This document shows, piece by piece, positions 42,992 through 52,280 of a DNA stretch of 64,000 nucleotides (positions are counted from its first letter, which is position 1; every line of letters begins with the position of its first letter). Under the pieces are notes generated by a model, which saw only the letters and a program-made list of their open reading frames with translations, was not told the origin of the DNA and searched no databases. Made by a program: the position numbers and the translations under genes. The stretch covers positions 42,684 to 106,683 of the forward strand of contig LDJB01000005.1 of the NCBI GenBank assembly GCA_001028815.1. Reading direction: 5' to 3'. Source of the stretch: Peptococcaceae bacterium 1109 (lineage in GTDB: Bacteria; Bacillota; Limnochordia; Darwinibacteriales; Darwinibacteriaceae).

Positions 42992-43752
42992 ATCACTTTC
43001 ATGTTTTCTTCAAGAAGGAACTGAGGGAAAGCGTAAGGACCCATAGGCTTCTCATTATCCTGACCATCTTCTTTATGTTCGGTGTGATGAACCCCCTTAC
43101 CGCGAAGCTTACTCCTGATCTGTTGGCCAAGTTTTTGCCTGAGGGAATGATCATAGAACTGCCCGTTCCGTCCTCCCTTGATTCTTGGGCGCAGTTTTTT
43201 AAGAATGTCACGCAGATGGGCTTGATTGTAGTGCTGCTGGTTTTCAGTGGCATCTTAGCCAATGAGATCACTCAAGGCACCCTAATTAACCTCCTCACAA
43301 AAGGCCTTTCCCGGGAGGCGGTGATCACGGCGAAGTATGCTGCCATGCTTGCTTTGTGGAGCATGGGTGTGTTGGTGTCCTCCTTGGTGACCTGGGGCTA
43401 TACTGTTTACCTCTTTCCTGATGGGAAAAGCCACAACCTGGTGTTCGCGGTGTTCTGCCTGTGGCTGTTTGGTGCGTTTCTCTTGGCCCAACTGGTGTTT
43501 TCCACAACACTGGTTAAAAGCAGTTACGGCAGTTTGATTATCACCGGTGCGGTGGTAGTATTCCTCAATATCCTGCAGGTTTTCCCTGGAGTACAGCCCT
43601 GGAACCCACTTGTTCTGGCCACCCACAACATGGAGCTTATTGGGCAGAATCTCGAACCGTCCTTCTTTGCCCGCCCCATTGGCCTGGCATTCCTTGGTTG
43701 TTGCCTCTTAGTGGTTTTGGCGGTGGTGGTCTTTAGGAAGAAGCAAATCTAG
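42988..43752 (+). CDS. ABC exporter permease (ABC-2 type)
   Basis: 254 residues, six hydrophobic segments with ABC2_membrane features (FKKELRESVRTHRLLIILTI, ILANEITQGTLINLLTKGLS). Its GTG start overlaps the ATPase stop. It forms the exporter with the preceding gene. Confidence 0.88.
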   Translation: MNHFHVFFKKELRESVRTHRLLIILTIFFMFGVMNPLTAKLTPDLLAKFLPEGMIIELPVPSSLDSWAQFFKNVTQMGLIVVLLVFSGILANEITQGTLINLLTKGLSREAVITAKYAAMLALWSMGVLVSSLVTWGYTVYLFPDGKSHNLVFAVFCLWLFGAFLLAQLVFSTTLVKSSYGSLIITGAVVVFLNILQVFPGVQPWNPLVLATHNMELIGQNLEPSFFARPIGLAFLGCCLLVVLAVVVFRKKQI

Positions 43753-43778
43753 GCAGGGAAGGCGAAAGGAGGAGCACT

Positions 43779-44954
43779 GTGGAGAATGCTGTATGGGTAT
43801 ACATGAACGACTCATTGCGGACAGACCGCAATTTCGATGGTTTTATTGACTGGGCCAAGGGGAAGAACGTTAGGCTTGTAATCTTGTATTTCCCCAAAGA
43901 TGAGCTCTACCCAGCAGGCCAGGCTGCACCAGAAATGGCCGCTTTCGTGGAGCGCTGCAAAGGGGAAGGGCTTGAGGTGCACGGCATGGTGAGCGGCTTT
44001 ATGAGCCCGCCCAAGGAGTTCTTCGAGCCCGGGTATGAGCAATGCTTTGCAGTAGATTGGCACGGTTGCTCCAGCCGTTTCCACCCTGCTGGCGGAAACC
44101 GCCATTTTCTCGATCCCAACCAGGCTCTCGTAATTGAGATGCTCTGCACGGCAGTGGCGAACCTCTTGGACGCGTATCCCAGCCTCGATGGAGTGCAGCT
44201 GGATTTTGTCCGCTACTTCCATTCCACCACCGTGTTGACGGTGGATACAGCCGAGGCAGGGAGCGATCTCCGCCTCCTGGTTCAGGATAAGCTGAAGGTT
44301 TCTGGGGAGCGGGGCGAGGCCGTGTACTTCCTAGACAGCCCCAGTGTGAAGTTCAACGACCCGCCTATAGGCGGAGTCCAGCAGTATTACCATTACTATC
44401 ACTACTGTTTCTGTGATAAATGCTTGACTGACTTCAACGCGACATATGGTATCCCAGTGTCCCTTGACAGGCCTAGGGCAGAGGTGGCCAGGGAAATTGC
44501 CACGGGGCACGCTGCCCAGTGGCATGCCTTCCGGGCAGAAGTGATCACCCGAGCGGTGAAAGCAGTGCGGGAAACCGTTAACCAGGTTGCAGCGGGCAAA
44601 CGGCTCTCTGCTACCATCTGGTATAATTCCCCCTACGGCAACCGCTTGACAGGGAAGCCTTTCCGCCCAGGGAGTGAATATACAGACTTCGGGCAAGCCT
44701 GGGAAGAGTGGGCCGCACAGGGGCTTATGGACTTTATCTGCCCCATGAATTACTGGCTTTCTCCAAGTGAATATGGGGAAATCACGCAGAGGCAAGTGAC
44801 ACGGATCGGAGGCAAAATGCCGATTTACTCTGGGCTCCTCACCTCCCATGATTACCCAGGGCCCCGAGGGAGCCTCCAGGAGTACCTGACTGCAGCTGAA
44901 CGGAGTGGCGCTGCTGGAGTTTGCTTTTTTGCATATCATACTTGGCTTGAGTAG
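43779..44954 (+). CDS. Glycoside-hydrolase-like (GHL10/DUF187-type) protein
   Basis: 391 residues, GTG start with AAAGGAGGAG upstream. A TIM-barrel pattern with VQLDFVRYFH, FICPMNYW and a cysteine pair in YHYCFCDKCLTDFN. No signal peptide, so it is probably cytoplasmic. Members of this group resemble GHL10-type glycosidases whose substrates are not firmly known. It shares a direction with the XRE-exporter run and ends at a strong terminator. Confidence 0.65.
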   Translation: MENAVWVYMNDSLRTDRNFDGFIDWAKGKNVRLVILYFPKDELYPAGQAAPEMAAFVERCKGEGLEVHGMVSGFMSPPKEFFEPGYEQCFAVDWHGCSSRFHPAGGNRHFLDPNQALVIEMLCTAVANLLDAYPSLDGVQLDFVRYFHSTTVLTVDTAEAGSDLRLLVQDKLKVSGERGEAVYFLDSPSVKFNDPPIGGVQQYYHYYHYCFCDKCLTDFNATYGIPVSLDRPRAEVAREIATGHAAQWHAFRAEVITRAVKAVRETVNQVAAGKRLSATIWYNSPYGNRLTGKPFRPGSEYTDFGQAWEEWAAQGLMDFICPMNYWLSPSEYGEITQRQVTRIGGKMPIYSGLLTSHDYPGPRGSLQEYLTAAERSGAAGVCFFAYHTWLE

Positions 44955-44958
44955 ATGG

Positions 44959-44981
44959 CCCCGCCAGCAGGCGGGGTTTTT
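44959..44981 (+). terminator. Intrinsic terminator
   Basis: CCCCGCC, AGCA, GGCGGGG, then TTTTT, five bases after the glycosidase-like gene. Confidence 0.9.
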
Positions 44982-44991
44982 CCTTGCAAAT

Positions 44992-45033
44992 TTGACCTGG
45001 ATCATTTTTTGCCGCTCCCGTGCATGCTAGAAT
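44992..45033 (+). promoter_or_regulatory. FNR/CRP-type box and -10 element (class II promoter)
   Basis: TTGAC-CTGG-ATCAT (44992-45005) and TAGAAT (45028-45033). If transcription starts near 45040 the box is centred at -41.5, the class II position where FNR/CRP proteins activate. An almost identical arrangement occurs at 47260-47301. Confidence 0.7.
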
Positions 45034-45079
45034 GAATGCAGCGACTGAAACCCAGAGATTCTGAGAAGGAGAGATAGAG

Positions 45080-45373
45080 ATGGCAAGATTCACAGAAGCA
45101 CTGGCGCGCAACCTCGCCACATTGGAGCAGTATGTCCCCATCGTAGCACGGGTTCACGGGGGGACCCACCCCGAGTTCCACCATGTGCGGCGCATCTTTG
45201 ATGCACTGAACGAGAAGATTAAGGCGGAAGGCACAAACCGGCCTGACCTGGCTGCTGAATTTTCAGAGCTGCGGAAGATCACGCAGGACTACACTGTGCC
45301 CGGAGACGTATGCGAAACCTATGCCGCTGTGTACAACATGCTGGCTGAACTGGATGAAGCATACCACGCCTAA
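45080..45373 (+). CDS. RIC/hemerythrin-like short protein
   Basis: 97 residues, soluble and helical, with PIVARVHGGTHPEFHHVRRI, a pattern matching the HGG-x-HPE segment of the iron-sulphur cluster repair (RIC/ScdA/YtfE) hemerythrin domain. It is only about half the family length, so it would supply only part of a di-iron site. It lies 24 bp before a P-type ATPase gene, behind an FNR-type box. A link to nitrosative stress or anaerobic metal handling is inferred. Confidence 0.6.
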   Translation: MARFTEALARNLATLEQYVPIVARVHGGTHPEFHHVRRIFDALNEKIKAEGTNRPDLAAEFSELRKITQDYTVPGDVCETYAAVYNMLAELDEAYHA

Positions 45374-45397
45374 GTTTTTTAACGAAAGGGTGAGGAT

Positions 45398-47248
45398 ATG
45401 CAGCGCTTGATTCTGCGTAACCGCAATCAAATTGCATTGATCAGCGGGATTCTCATTGCCGCAGCATTCACAAGCAAGTTTGTCCTAGGCAGCCTGGTGG
45501 TCTTTGAATGGCTGCTGATCGTAGCTTCTATCCTAGGGGCCGCTCCCATTGGCATTCAAGCATACCAAGCCTTGAAAGTCAAAGTGGTGAGCATTGACGT
45601 CTTGGTGACCATTGCGGTAACTGGCGCTTTCCTCATCAGAAACTTTGAGGAATCGGCTATCGTAACCTTTCTGTTCCTGTTCGGCGCATACCTTGAGCAG
45701 CGCACGCTGAACAAGACCCGGTCCGCCATCAAAGAACTGACCGAAATGGCTCCCGAAAGCGCTCTGAAGAAGATGGCAGATGGGGAGTTTGTAGAGGTCC
45801 CCGTGGAAGATGTGGATTCAGGTGATGTCCTGCTCGTCAAAACTGGCGCTAAAGTACCGGTGGACGGTACGGTGCTCTCTGGAGAAGGGAGTGTGAACGA
45901 AGCCAGTATCACCGGGGAATCCATCCCTGTTCTTAAGGAAGCCGGTTCACAGGTTTACGCTGGTACCATCCTTGATAACGGCACCCTGCAGATCAGGGCG
46001 GACCGGGTGGGGGAAGATACCACCTTTGGGCGCATCATCGAACTTGTGGAGGAAGCCCAAGACTCCAAGTCTGAGGCAGAGCGGTTCATCGATCGTTTCT
46101 CGAGGTATTACACCCCGGCGATACTGGTGCTTGGCTTCATCGTGTGGTTGGTTTCCCGCAACCTAGAGCTGGCCATTACTATCCTAGTCTTAGGCTGCCC
46201 AGGGGCCTTGGTAATTGGGGTTCCTGTATCCAACGTGGCTGGAATCGGCAATGGTGCCCGCCATGGCATCCTCCTGAAGGGCAGTGAAGTGATCAGCGAT
46301 TTCAGCAGGCTGGATACGATGGTATTCGACAAGACAGGCACCTTGACCATGGGCAATCCTTCTGTAGCAGAAACGGAGTTCTACGGCGGGCATGGCGAGG
46401 AAGCATTAAGCTACTTGGCCAGTGTAGAACGGGAGTCGGATCATCCTCTTGCGAAGGCTGTCCTGGAGGCCATCGGGGAAACCGCTTACCACCCAGTCTC
46501 GGCCACAGAGGTGGTGAAGGGTGCGGGGATTGTGGCTACCGTAAATGGGCATAGGGTTGCTGTAGGGAATAGGGCTCTTATGGAACAGGAGCAGGTGGAG
46601 CTTAGCGACAAGGCCCAGGCGGACATAGCCCGCTTTGAACGGAACGGCAACTCCCTAGTGTTAACCGCTGTTGATGGACAGCTGAAGGTACTCATGGGAG
46701 TGCGGGACCAAGTCCGGCCCGGGGTCAGGGAGAACCTTCAGCGTTTGAGAAAACTGGGTGTGAAGCACCTGGTGATGCTCTCTGGGGACAACCAAGGTAC
46801 GGTGGATGCAGTCAGCCGGGAGCTTGGGCTAACCGAGGCTCACGGCAACATGCTGCCTCAGGATAAGTCGGCCTACATTAAAAGGCTGATTGATGCAGGC
46901 CGGGTTGTTGCCTTCGTAGGTGATGGCGTTAACGACAGTCCATCTTTGGCTCTAGCCCAGATCGGTATCGCCATGGGAGGCGGGACAGATGTAGCCATCG
47001 AAACATCTGATGTGGTCTTGATGAACTCTGACTTTGGCCGCCTGCCCCATGCCCTAGGGCTTGCTAAGGCCACCGCGGGCAACATGAAGCAGAACATTAT
47101 GATCGCGGTAGGAGTGGTCCTGGTGCTCCTGACGAGCCTCATCTTCAGCGACTGGATGAACATGTCCATCGGTATGCTGGTCCACGAAGGGAGCATCTTG
47201 GCAGTCATCCTAAACGGCATGCGGCTCCTGCGCTACCGGCTGCGCTAG
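45398..47248 (+). CDS. Heavy-metal P-type ATPase with CPG motif
   Basis: 616 residues with all P1B features except an N-terminal metal-binding domain: TGES (172-175), phosphorylation site DKTGTLTMG (D311) and hinge GDGVNDSP (508-515). The sixth-helix metal motif is GCPGALVIG: the second cysteine of the usual CPC is glycine, so ion choice may differ from Cu/Zn/Cd pumps. A separate HMA protein (47342-47569) could replace the missing domain. It sits in the inner membrane and exports a metal. Confidence 0.88.
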   Translation: MQRLILRNRNQIALISGILIAAAFTSKFVLGSLVVFEWLLIVASILGAAPIGIQAYQALKVKVVSIDVLVTIAVTGAFLIRNFEESAIVTFLFLFGAYLEQRTLNKTRSAIKELTEMAPESALKKMADGEFVEVPVEDVDSGDVLLVKTGAKVPVDGTVLSGEGSVNEASITGESIPVLKEAGSQVYAGTILDNGTLQIRADRVGEDTTFGRIIELVEEAQDSKSEAERFIDRFSRYYTPAILVLGFIVWLVSRNLELAITILVLGCPGALVIGVPVSNVAGIGNGARHGILLKGSEVISDFSRLDTMVFDKTGTLTMGNPSVAETEFYGGHGEEALSYLASVERESDHPLAKAVLEAIGETAYHPVSATEVVKGAGIVATVNGHRVAVGNRALMEQEQVELSDKAQADIARFERNGNSLVLTAVDGQLKVLMGVRDQVRPGVRENLQRLRKLGVKHLVMLSGDNQGTVDAVSRELGLTEAHGNMLPQDKSAYIKRLIDAGRVVAFVGDGVNDSPSLALAQIGIAMGGGTDVAIETSDVVLMNSDFGRLPHALGLAKATAGNMKQNIMIAVGVVLVLLTSLIFSDWMNMSIGMLVHEGSILAVILNGMRLLRYRLR

Positions 47249-47259
47249 CCCGAGCAAAT

Positions 47260-47301
47260 TTGACTCAGATCAATGTTTCTGGCGGGGATAGAGGTTATAA
47301 T
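47260..47301 (+). promoter_or_regulatory. Second FNR/CRP-type box and -10 element
   Basis: TTGAC-TCAG-ATCAA (47260-47273) and TATAAT (47296-47301), with the same spacing as at 44992-45033. Both share the flank CAAATTTGAC. Predicts a common FNR-like activator. Confidence 0.72.
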
Positions 47302-47341
47302 AGAGGCAGCAAGGACGATCGGCAAGAGGGGAGAATGGAAG

Positions 47342-47569
47342 ATGAAATCTGCAACAATTCAGTTGGAAACCCTAACATGCCCATCCTGCATGCAGAAGAT
47401 CGAAGGTGCGGTGAAGGGAGTAGCAGGCGTAGATCAGGACTCCGTCAAAGTGATGTTCAATGCCAGCAAAGTGAAGCTGAGCTTTGATGAAGGCCAGGTT
47501 TCCATCGAAGACATCGAGCAGGCTATTACCCGTGTAGGTTATGAAGTGCAAAAGACAAGCGTGAGATAG
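47342..47569 (+). CDS. HMA-domain metallochaperone
   Basis: 75 residues from the ATG at 47342; a longer frame from 47273 would overlap the promoter. The CxxC ligand is in LTCPSCMQKIEGAV. The ferredoxin-like HMA fold carries metals to P-type pumps, here presumably the adjacent ATPase that lacks its own domain. It has its own FNR-type promoter and terminator. Confidence 0.85.
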   Translation: MKSATIQLETLTCPSCMQKIEGAVKGVAGVDQDSVKVMFNASKVKLSFDEGQVSIEDIEQAITRVGYEVQKTSVR

Positions 47570-47582
47570 CTCAAGAGGCTTC

Positions 47583-47615
47583 AAGCTGTGCTTCCCAGTG
47601 AGGCACAGCTTTTTT
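47583..47615 (+). terminator. Intrinsic terminator after HMA protein
   Basis: AAGCTGTGC, 11-base loop, GCACAGCTT, with a T-run (six Ts at the end of the stem and after it). Confidence 0.88.
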
Positions 47616-47697
47616 GTGCATGTCTTGAGGAAGGTTTCCGCAGGCTGCTGCCTAATCTTTAACTTAACAGTTGTTTCGCTAGAGAGGAGCAAAGTTT

Positions 47698-48330
47698 GTG
47701 AAGAAGTTACAACAGCTGCCGGAGGCATGGCAGGTCTGCCTCGATTTGGCAGTCGAAGGGTACAATGCAGGGTCAATGGGTATAGCCGCAGTGATTGTGG
47801 ACAAGGCCGGAAATATAGTGGCTCGGGGCAGGAACCAGCTGCGGGACGACAAGGATTCTTGCAGTTCAATCCGCATGAGCTCTGTTGCCCATGCGGAGAT
47901 AAACGCTCTCAACAACTTGCCTCAAGAATACCGGGAGGATCGAGAACTGACCCTGTACACCACAGTGGAGCCCTGCCCCATGTGTTTAGGCGCGGTGGCT
48001 ATGTCAAGGATTCGAGCGATAGAAATCGGCTGTGCCGATCCTCACGCTGGCTCCATCGTCATGCTTGAGCACAATGAATACTTGCGGGGGAAGAACATTG
48101 CGGTGGAGTATGCTGGGGGCGAGGTGGAGAAGCTGTGCTTCTTGCTCCATTATCTTTCCATCAGGCGCGACCTCAGCCACAATCCTGGACACAGAATTTT
48201 CAAGGCTTTGGCTAGACGTTATCCCCACTACGTCCAGGCTATCGATGCTGTGTTGGAACGAGACGAAAGCCTACACAGGGGAGACATCACAACAGAGTTC
48301 CTTTACTACGCTTCTGCCCGGTTGGGGTAG
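47698..48330 (+). CDS. CMP/dCMP-type zinc deaminase
   Basis: 210 residues, GTG start with GAGAGGAG upstream. Zinc ligands and catalytic glutamate are in VAHAEINAL and TTVEPCPMCLGAVAMS, the cytidine/deoxycytidylate deaminase fold. About 80 extra C-terminal residues (SHNPGHRIFKALARRYPHYV) are not part of the core. Substrate could be guanine, a cytidine or a riboflavin-type base; not determinable here. Confidence 0.82.
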   Translation: MKKLQQLPEAWQVCLDLAVEGYNAGSMGIAAVIVDKAGNIVARGRNQLRDDKDSCSSIRMSSVAHAEINALNNLPQEYREDRELTLYTTVEPCPMCLGAVAMSRIRAIEIGCADPHAGSIVMLEHNEYLRGKNIAVEYAGGEVEKLCFLLHYLSIRRDLSHNPGHRIFKALARRYPHYVQAIDAVLERDESLHRGDITTEFLYYASARLG

Positions 48331-48549
48331 GTTTGGTGAAGTGCCCCAATAGCACTTAGGAAACTGTACTGCACCACATTAACCCCTGCAAGAAAGAATC
48401 CGATAAAGAAAGTGTGAAGTGTGAGCTTGTGGAAAACGGGGGCATCCTCAGGGTACTTAGAGCCCGTGGTCGTCGCCTCTTGAAGGGATAAATTAGCGGA
48501 TTGGTGAATTAATCTAACATCGCGAGGTTCAGCTGAGGAGGGCTTTTCT

Positions 48550-50469
48550 ATGTCAGCCAGACGGGGACTTTTGAGCAGGTTAAACACGATCCGGACAAAG
48601 ATTATCCTTCTGCCCCTTGTGCTTTTGGCCGTGGCTATTACGGCCTTGGCTGGGGCTACGGTGTATTTTATCCGGATGAACATGCTCAGGGAGATGGAGC
48701 AGGCAAACTTCCAACTTGCAGAACAGGTGGTGGAGCGGGTCGCGGATAACAACCAGGCCTTGGCCGTGATCCACGAAGCTCTGGAAGACAAAATCCTCAC
48801 TGTAGGCCGGATGGTAATTACGAACAAGTGGTCCATCACCAGCGCTTACCTAACTCAGCTAGCCCTCGACTCGAAGGTTGATGCCATTCACTGGTATAAC
48901 CGGGATATGGTGATCACCGACTCAGCTTTCCGGGAGTATCTGGGTTGGCAGGCACCCCCCGACCATCCGGTAGCCCAGTTCGCTACCTCTGGCATGTTCT
49001 ACATGATCGAGGATATCCGTAAGGATTCTGAGTCAGATAACTATTACATATACGGCTATGTGCGCGGCACAGAAGGCGAGTTCGTGCAGGTTGGGATCCT
49101 GGCTGATACAGTCATGGCTTTGACGGAACGCTTTAGCCCGCAAACCTTAATGGAGGAACTGGCTGCCGGTGAGCAAATCGTCTATGCCCTGGTGGTGGAT
49201 AAGGATCTTGTCATTACTGCCCACAGCGATGGAGAGCAGGTGGGCATTCCCTGGCACGGTGGAGAAGCGCTCGCTGCAGCAGCGGGTGAGCGGCTTGCCC
49301 GAGAGGCGTTCTACGAAGCAGAGGGCGTAGATGTTTACGAAGTGTCCATGCCCATCATGCTGGACGGGGAACAAGTGGGCACTCTCGTGCTAGGCCTTTC
49401 TATGGCCGGGGTCCAAGCCGCTCTCCGCCAAACGCTTTTCGGCGTGATGATTATTGGCGGGGCGGCATTCATCGTCCTCGGCGGCATCCTGCGGAGCATG
49501 TCCCTGGGCATCGTTAGAGGCCTGAGAGAAAATCAATCCCATCTCCGAAAGATGGCGGAGGGAGATTTTACGGAAACGGTCGCCACCGAGTTTCTAAACC
49601 GCGGCGATGAGCTAGGAGACATGGCCCGGGCTGTGCACTACACACAAGCGTCCATGAAGAATATTCTGGACAATGTGGCCCAGGCGGCTTTGGAAATCGC
49701 AAGCACCAGCCAGCAGCTCTCTGCCAACACGGAGGAGACCAGTGCGTCCATTGAGGAAGTGGCTGGGACCAGCAACGAGTTTGCCTCTACTGTTCAGCAG
49801 TTGACGGACAGCTCCCAGGCGATGGTGAAGGAAGCTAACCAGATCTTAGATGCAACGTCCCGGGGTAGTACAGAAGTGGAGCGGGCTGTGGCAAGCTCAG
49901 AGGAGCTCCGGGAAGTGATCCGCCGCATGGCAGGGACCGTGGACAGTCTGGGCAAGCAGTCTCAGCGGATTGGGGAAATCGTGGAAGTGATTACAGATAT
50001 CGCGGAGCAGACCAACCTACTTGCCCTCAACGCAGCTATCGAAGCAGCTCGGGCCGGGGAACACGGCCTTGGCTTTGCGGTAGTTGCTGATGAGGTGCGG
50101 AAGCTGGCTGAGCAGTCTGCGAACTTCACCGCAAGCATCATAGAGGTTATTAAGGACATGCAGGGAGAAACAGGCAGGACCATCGTGGGCATTAACCATG
50201 GGGTGAAGCGGGCGGAAGAAAACACCCGGATTGTGCAGGAGACAGGCAGCCTCATTCACGAGATCATTGATTCCATCAACAGCATTATCGCGAAGATCGG
50301 CGAGTTCTCGGAAGGCCTTGGCCAGATCAACTTCGGCAGCCACGAAATCGCAGCCACTGCAGAGGAGCAATCCGCATCGATAGATGCCATTGCCGCCTCT
50401 GCCCAAAACCTGAGCAATATGGCGGAGCGCCTGCAGGAGCTGGTTTCTAAGTTCAAGCTCAAGCAGTAG
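48550..50469 (+). CDS. Methyl-accepting chemotaxis protein
   Basis: 639 residues: an N-terminal membrane helix, a Cache-like periplasmic sensor ([18 protein letters not shown]), a second helix ([17 protein letters not shown]), HAMP and a signalling domain with the hairpin tip [20 protein letters not shown]. It signals to CheA/CheW. The sensor resembles that of the frameshifted EAL protein at 16.7-18.8 kb, so both may sense the same ligand. It is convergent, overlapping by 11 bp, with a GGDEF-EAL gene. No che genes are in the window. Confidence 0.93.
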   Translation: MSARRGLLSRLNTIRTKIILLPLVLLAVAITALAGATVYFIRMNMLREMEQANFQLAEQVVERVADNNQALAVIHEALEDKILTVGRMVITNKWSITSAYLTQLALDSKVDAIHWYNRDMVITDSAFREYLGWQAPPDHPVAQFATSGMFYMIEDIRKDSESDNYYIYGYVRGTEGEFVQVGILADTVMALTERFSPQTLMEELAAGEQIVYALVVDKDLVITAHSDGEQVGIPWHGGEALAAAAGERLAREAFYEAEGVDVYEVSMPIMLDGEQVGTLVLGLSMAGVQAALRQTLFGVMIIGGAAFIVLGGILRSMSLGIVRGLRENQSHLRKMAEGDFTETVATEFLNRGDELGDMARAVHYTQASMKNILDNVAQAALEIASTSQQLSANTEETSASIEEVAGTSNEFASTVQQLTDSSQAMVKEANQILDATSRGSTEVERAVASSEELREVIRRMAGTVDSLGKQSQRIGEIVEVITDIAEQTNLLALNAAIEAARAGEHGLGFAVVADEVRKLAEQSANFTASIIEVIKDMQGETGRTIVGINHGVKRAEENTRIVQETGSLIHEIIDSINSIIAKIGEFSEGLGQINFGSHEIAATAEEQSASIDAIAASAQNLSNMAERLQELVSKFKLKQ

Positions 50470-52057
50470 GAGCCTGAAGTTTGGCGATTGCCTCAGCCTC
50501 TGGAACAGGCTTGGAGAACAAGAAACCTTGGATTTTATCGCAGTGGTGCTGAGTGAGGAACTCAACTTGGCTGTGATCCTCCACCCCTTCAGCGATGACG
50601 CTGATGCCCATCATCTTGCCGATTTTGATCATCTCCCCCACTAAAGACAGTTCTTCGCTGGAGTTGATGGCAGCGATGAAATCCTTGTCGATCTTTAAAG
50701 TGGTTATTGGGAGTTTGCGGAGGTAGTTGAGGGACGAGTACCCCGTGCCAAAATCATCGAGGGCGATGCCAAACCCCCGATCCTTCAGAAGGAAGAGCTG
50801 GGCCTCTGCGAGCCCGTTGGATTCCATTAAGGCCGATTCTGTGATTTCTAGCTCAATATCTTGGGGGGAAAGGCCTTGGGAGCGGACAATCTCCGTGGCT
50901 TTATCTACGTATCCGGGGTGGATGAGCTCCAAGACAGAGACGTTTACAGACATGGTAAGGTGTGTGTAGCCCAGCTCGTGCAGCTTTCGCAAGAAGCGGC
51001 ACGCGTTGCTTAAGACCCACTTCCCGATGTTCACAATTACGCCTGACTGTTCGGCGATGGGGATGAATTTAGCTGGAGAAACCGTGCTCCCATCATCCCT
51101 TGTCCAGCGGAGGAGGGCTTCAAAACCGGAGATCCTGCCCGTAGCCAGCTCATATTGGGGCTGGTAGAGCAGGGTAAACTCCCTTTTCTTTAAGGCCATG
51201 CGGAGGGCTTGATCAAGTTCAAGGCGCTCTTTCATGGCCTCTTCCATTGATTCATCAAACACCGCAAAGGAGCTGGCCGGCTCGTCTTTGGCACGGTTTA
51301 AGGCAATATCTGCCCGTTTGATGAGGTTTTCTGGAGTATTGCCGTGGGCCGGGTATAAGGCGATGCCGGTGCTGCATGTAACATGTACAGTGGCTTCTTT
51401 GAGGGAAAAGGGCTCTCCCATAAGTGCGTGGAGCTTCCTTGCATGTTCTTCCACATCCAGGGGCTTTGCCTCTGGGAGCACCAGGATAAACTCATCGCCA
51501 CCCAGGCGAAAAATGTGCCATGCTGGGCTCAAGGCCTCCTGCAGGCGCATGCTGATGCGGGTGAGGAGTTCGTCACCCGCCACATGGCCGATGGAATCAT
51601 TGATGTACTTGAAGTTATCCAGGTCAGTGAAGAACACCGCACCGCAGCTGCCTTCTTGCGATAGGACATCACTTAGAGTTTGGAACAGTGCTCGGCGGTT
51701 AGGCAAGCCCGTGAGGTGGTCGTGGTGGGCCATGCGCCTGAGCTGTTCTTGGTGTTCCTCCAGCTTCATGTTTGCATCTTCCAGGGCTTGATGGGCTGCG
51801 GCAAGTTCATGGTAGCCTTGTAGGGCCCGGTGCTGGGCAGTTTCCAGTTCACAGAGATATGATTTGATCAACGTGTACAAGAGCGCGGCCGTTGCCCCCA
51901 CGTATAGCCAGCCCTTGATGTGGCTTAAGGTACGGAATGCTGCAGTATCCGCGGCAAGCAACTCCACAATTCTGTCAGAAAGCAGAATCCACAGGCATCC
52001 CATGATCAAGTAGATCCGGGTAATCCGCCAAGCAGCGGCATGGGGGCGCTCTTTCAT
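50459..52057 (-). CDS. Membrane GGDEF-EAL protein
   Basis: 532 residues from the ATG at 52057 (GGAGGTG eight bases upstream; a GTG at 52066 is rejected). Two membrane helices with a short loop precede a GGDEF domain with an intact [11 protein letters not shown] site and an EAL domain with [35 protein letters not shown] and IAEGVEDH. Both synthetic and hydrolytic sites look functional, so it could make or break c-di-GMP. It may set the signal read by the riboswitch at 16.6 kb. Confidence 0.9.
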   Translation of the reverse strand: MKERPHAAAWRITRIYLIMGCLWILLSDRIVELLAADTAAFRTLSHIKGWLYVGATAALLYTLIKSYLCELETAQHRALQGYHELAAAHQALEDANMKLEEHQEQLRRMAHHDHLTGLPNRRALFQTLSDVLSQEGSCGAVFFTDLDNFKYINDSIGHVAGDELLTRISMRLQEALSPAWHIFRLGGDEFILVLPEAKPLDVEEHARKLHALMGEPFSLKEATVHVTCSTGIALYPAHGNTPENLIKRADIALNRAKDEPASSFAVFDESMEEAMKERLELDQALRMALKKREFTLLYQPQYELATGRISGFEALLRWTRDDGSTVSPAKFIPIAEQSGVIVNIGKWVLSNACRFLRKLHELGYTHLTMSVNVSVLELIHPGYVDKATEIVRSQGLSPQDIELEITESALMESNGLAEAQLFLLKDRGFGIALDDFGTGYSSLNYLRKLPITTLKIDKDFIAAINSSEELSLVGEMIKIGKMMGISVIAEGVEDHSQVEFLTQHHCDKIQGFLFSKPVPEAEAIAKLQAPTA

Positions 52058-52206
52058 GCTTTGCACCTCCAGAGAGAAGGTAAAAGCTTTTTCTGTATAG
52101 TACTATTATCCGCAAGATTGCACAAGCCTTCCAGGGAAAGGGAGGCTGTGAGTAAATGGGAAAACATGGACTGGAAAATCATTAAAACATAAACAAAGAG
52201 ATTAAA

Positions 52207-52235
52207 TTGTCCTGGTTCGAACTATTTGTTACGAT
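52207..52235 (+). promoter_or_regulatory. Probable promoter of the ChvE-type operon
   Basis: TTGTCC, 17 bases, TACGAT. An AACTAT/ATAGTT inverted repeat spans the -10 (52220-52241), a plausible operator. Confidence 0.5.
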
Positions 52236-52280
52236 ATAGTTGCAAAAACTATCATGAATGGAAAGGTGGTTTTTAGGATC

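Noticed and set aside
47273-47341. Longer start for the HMA protein
   Set aside because: It would overlap the FNR-type box and -10 element; ATG 47342 has its own ribosome binding site.
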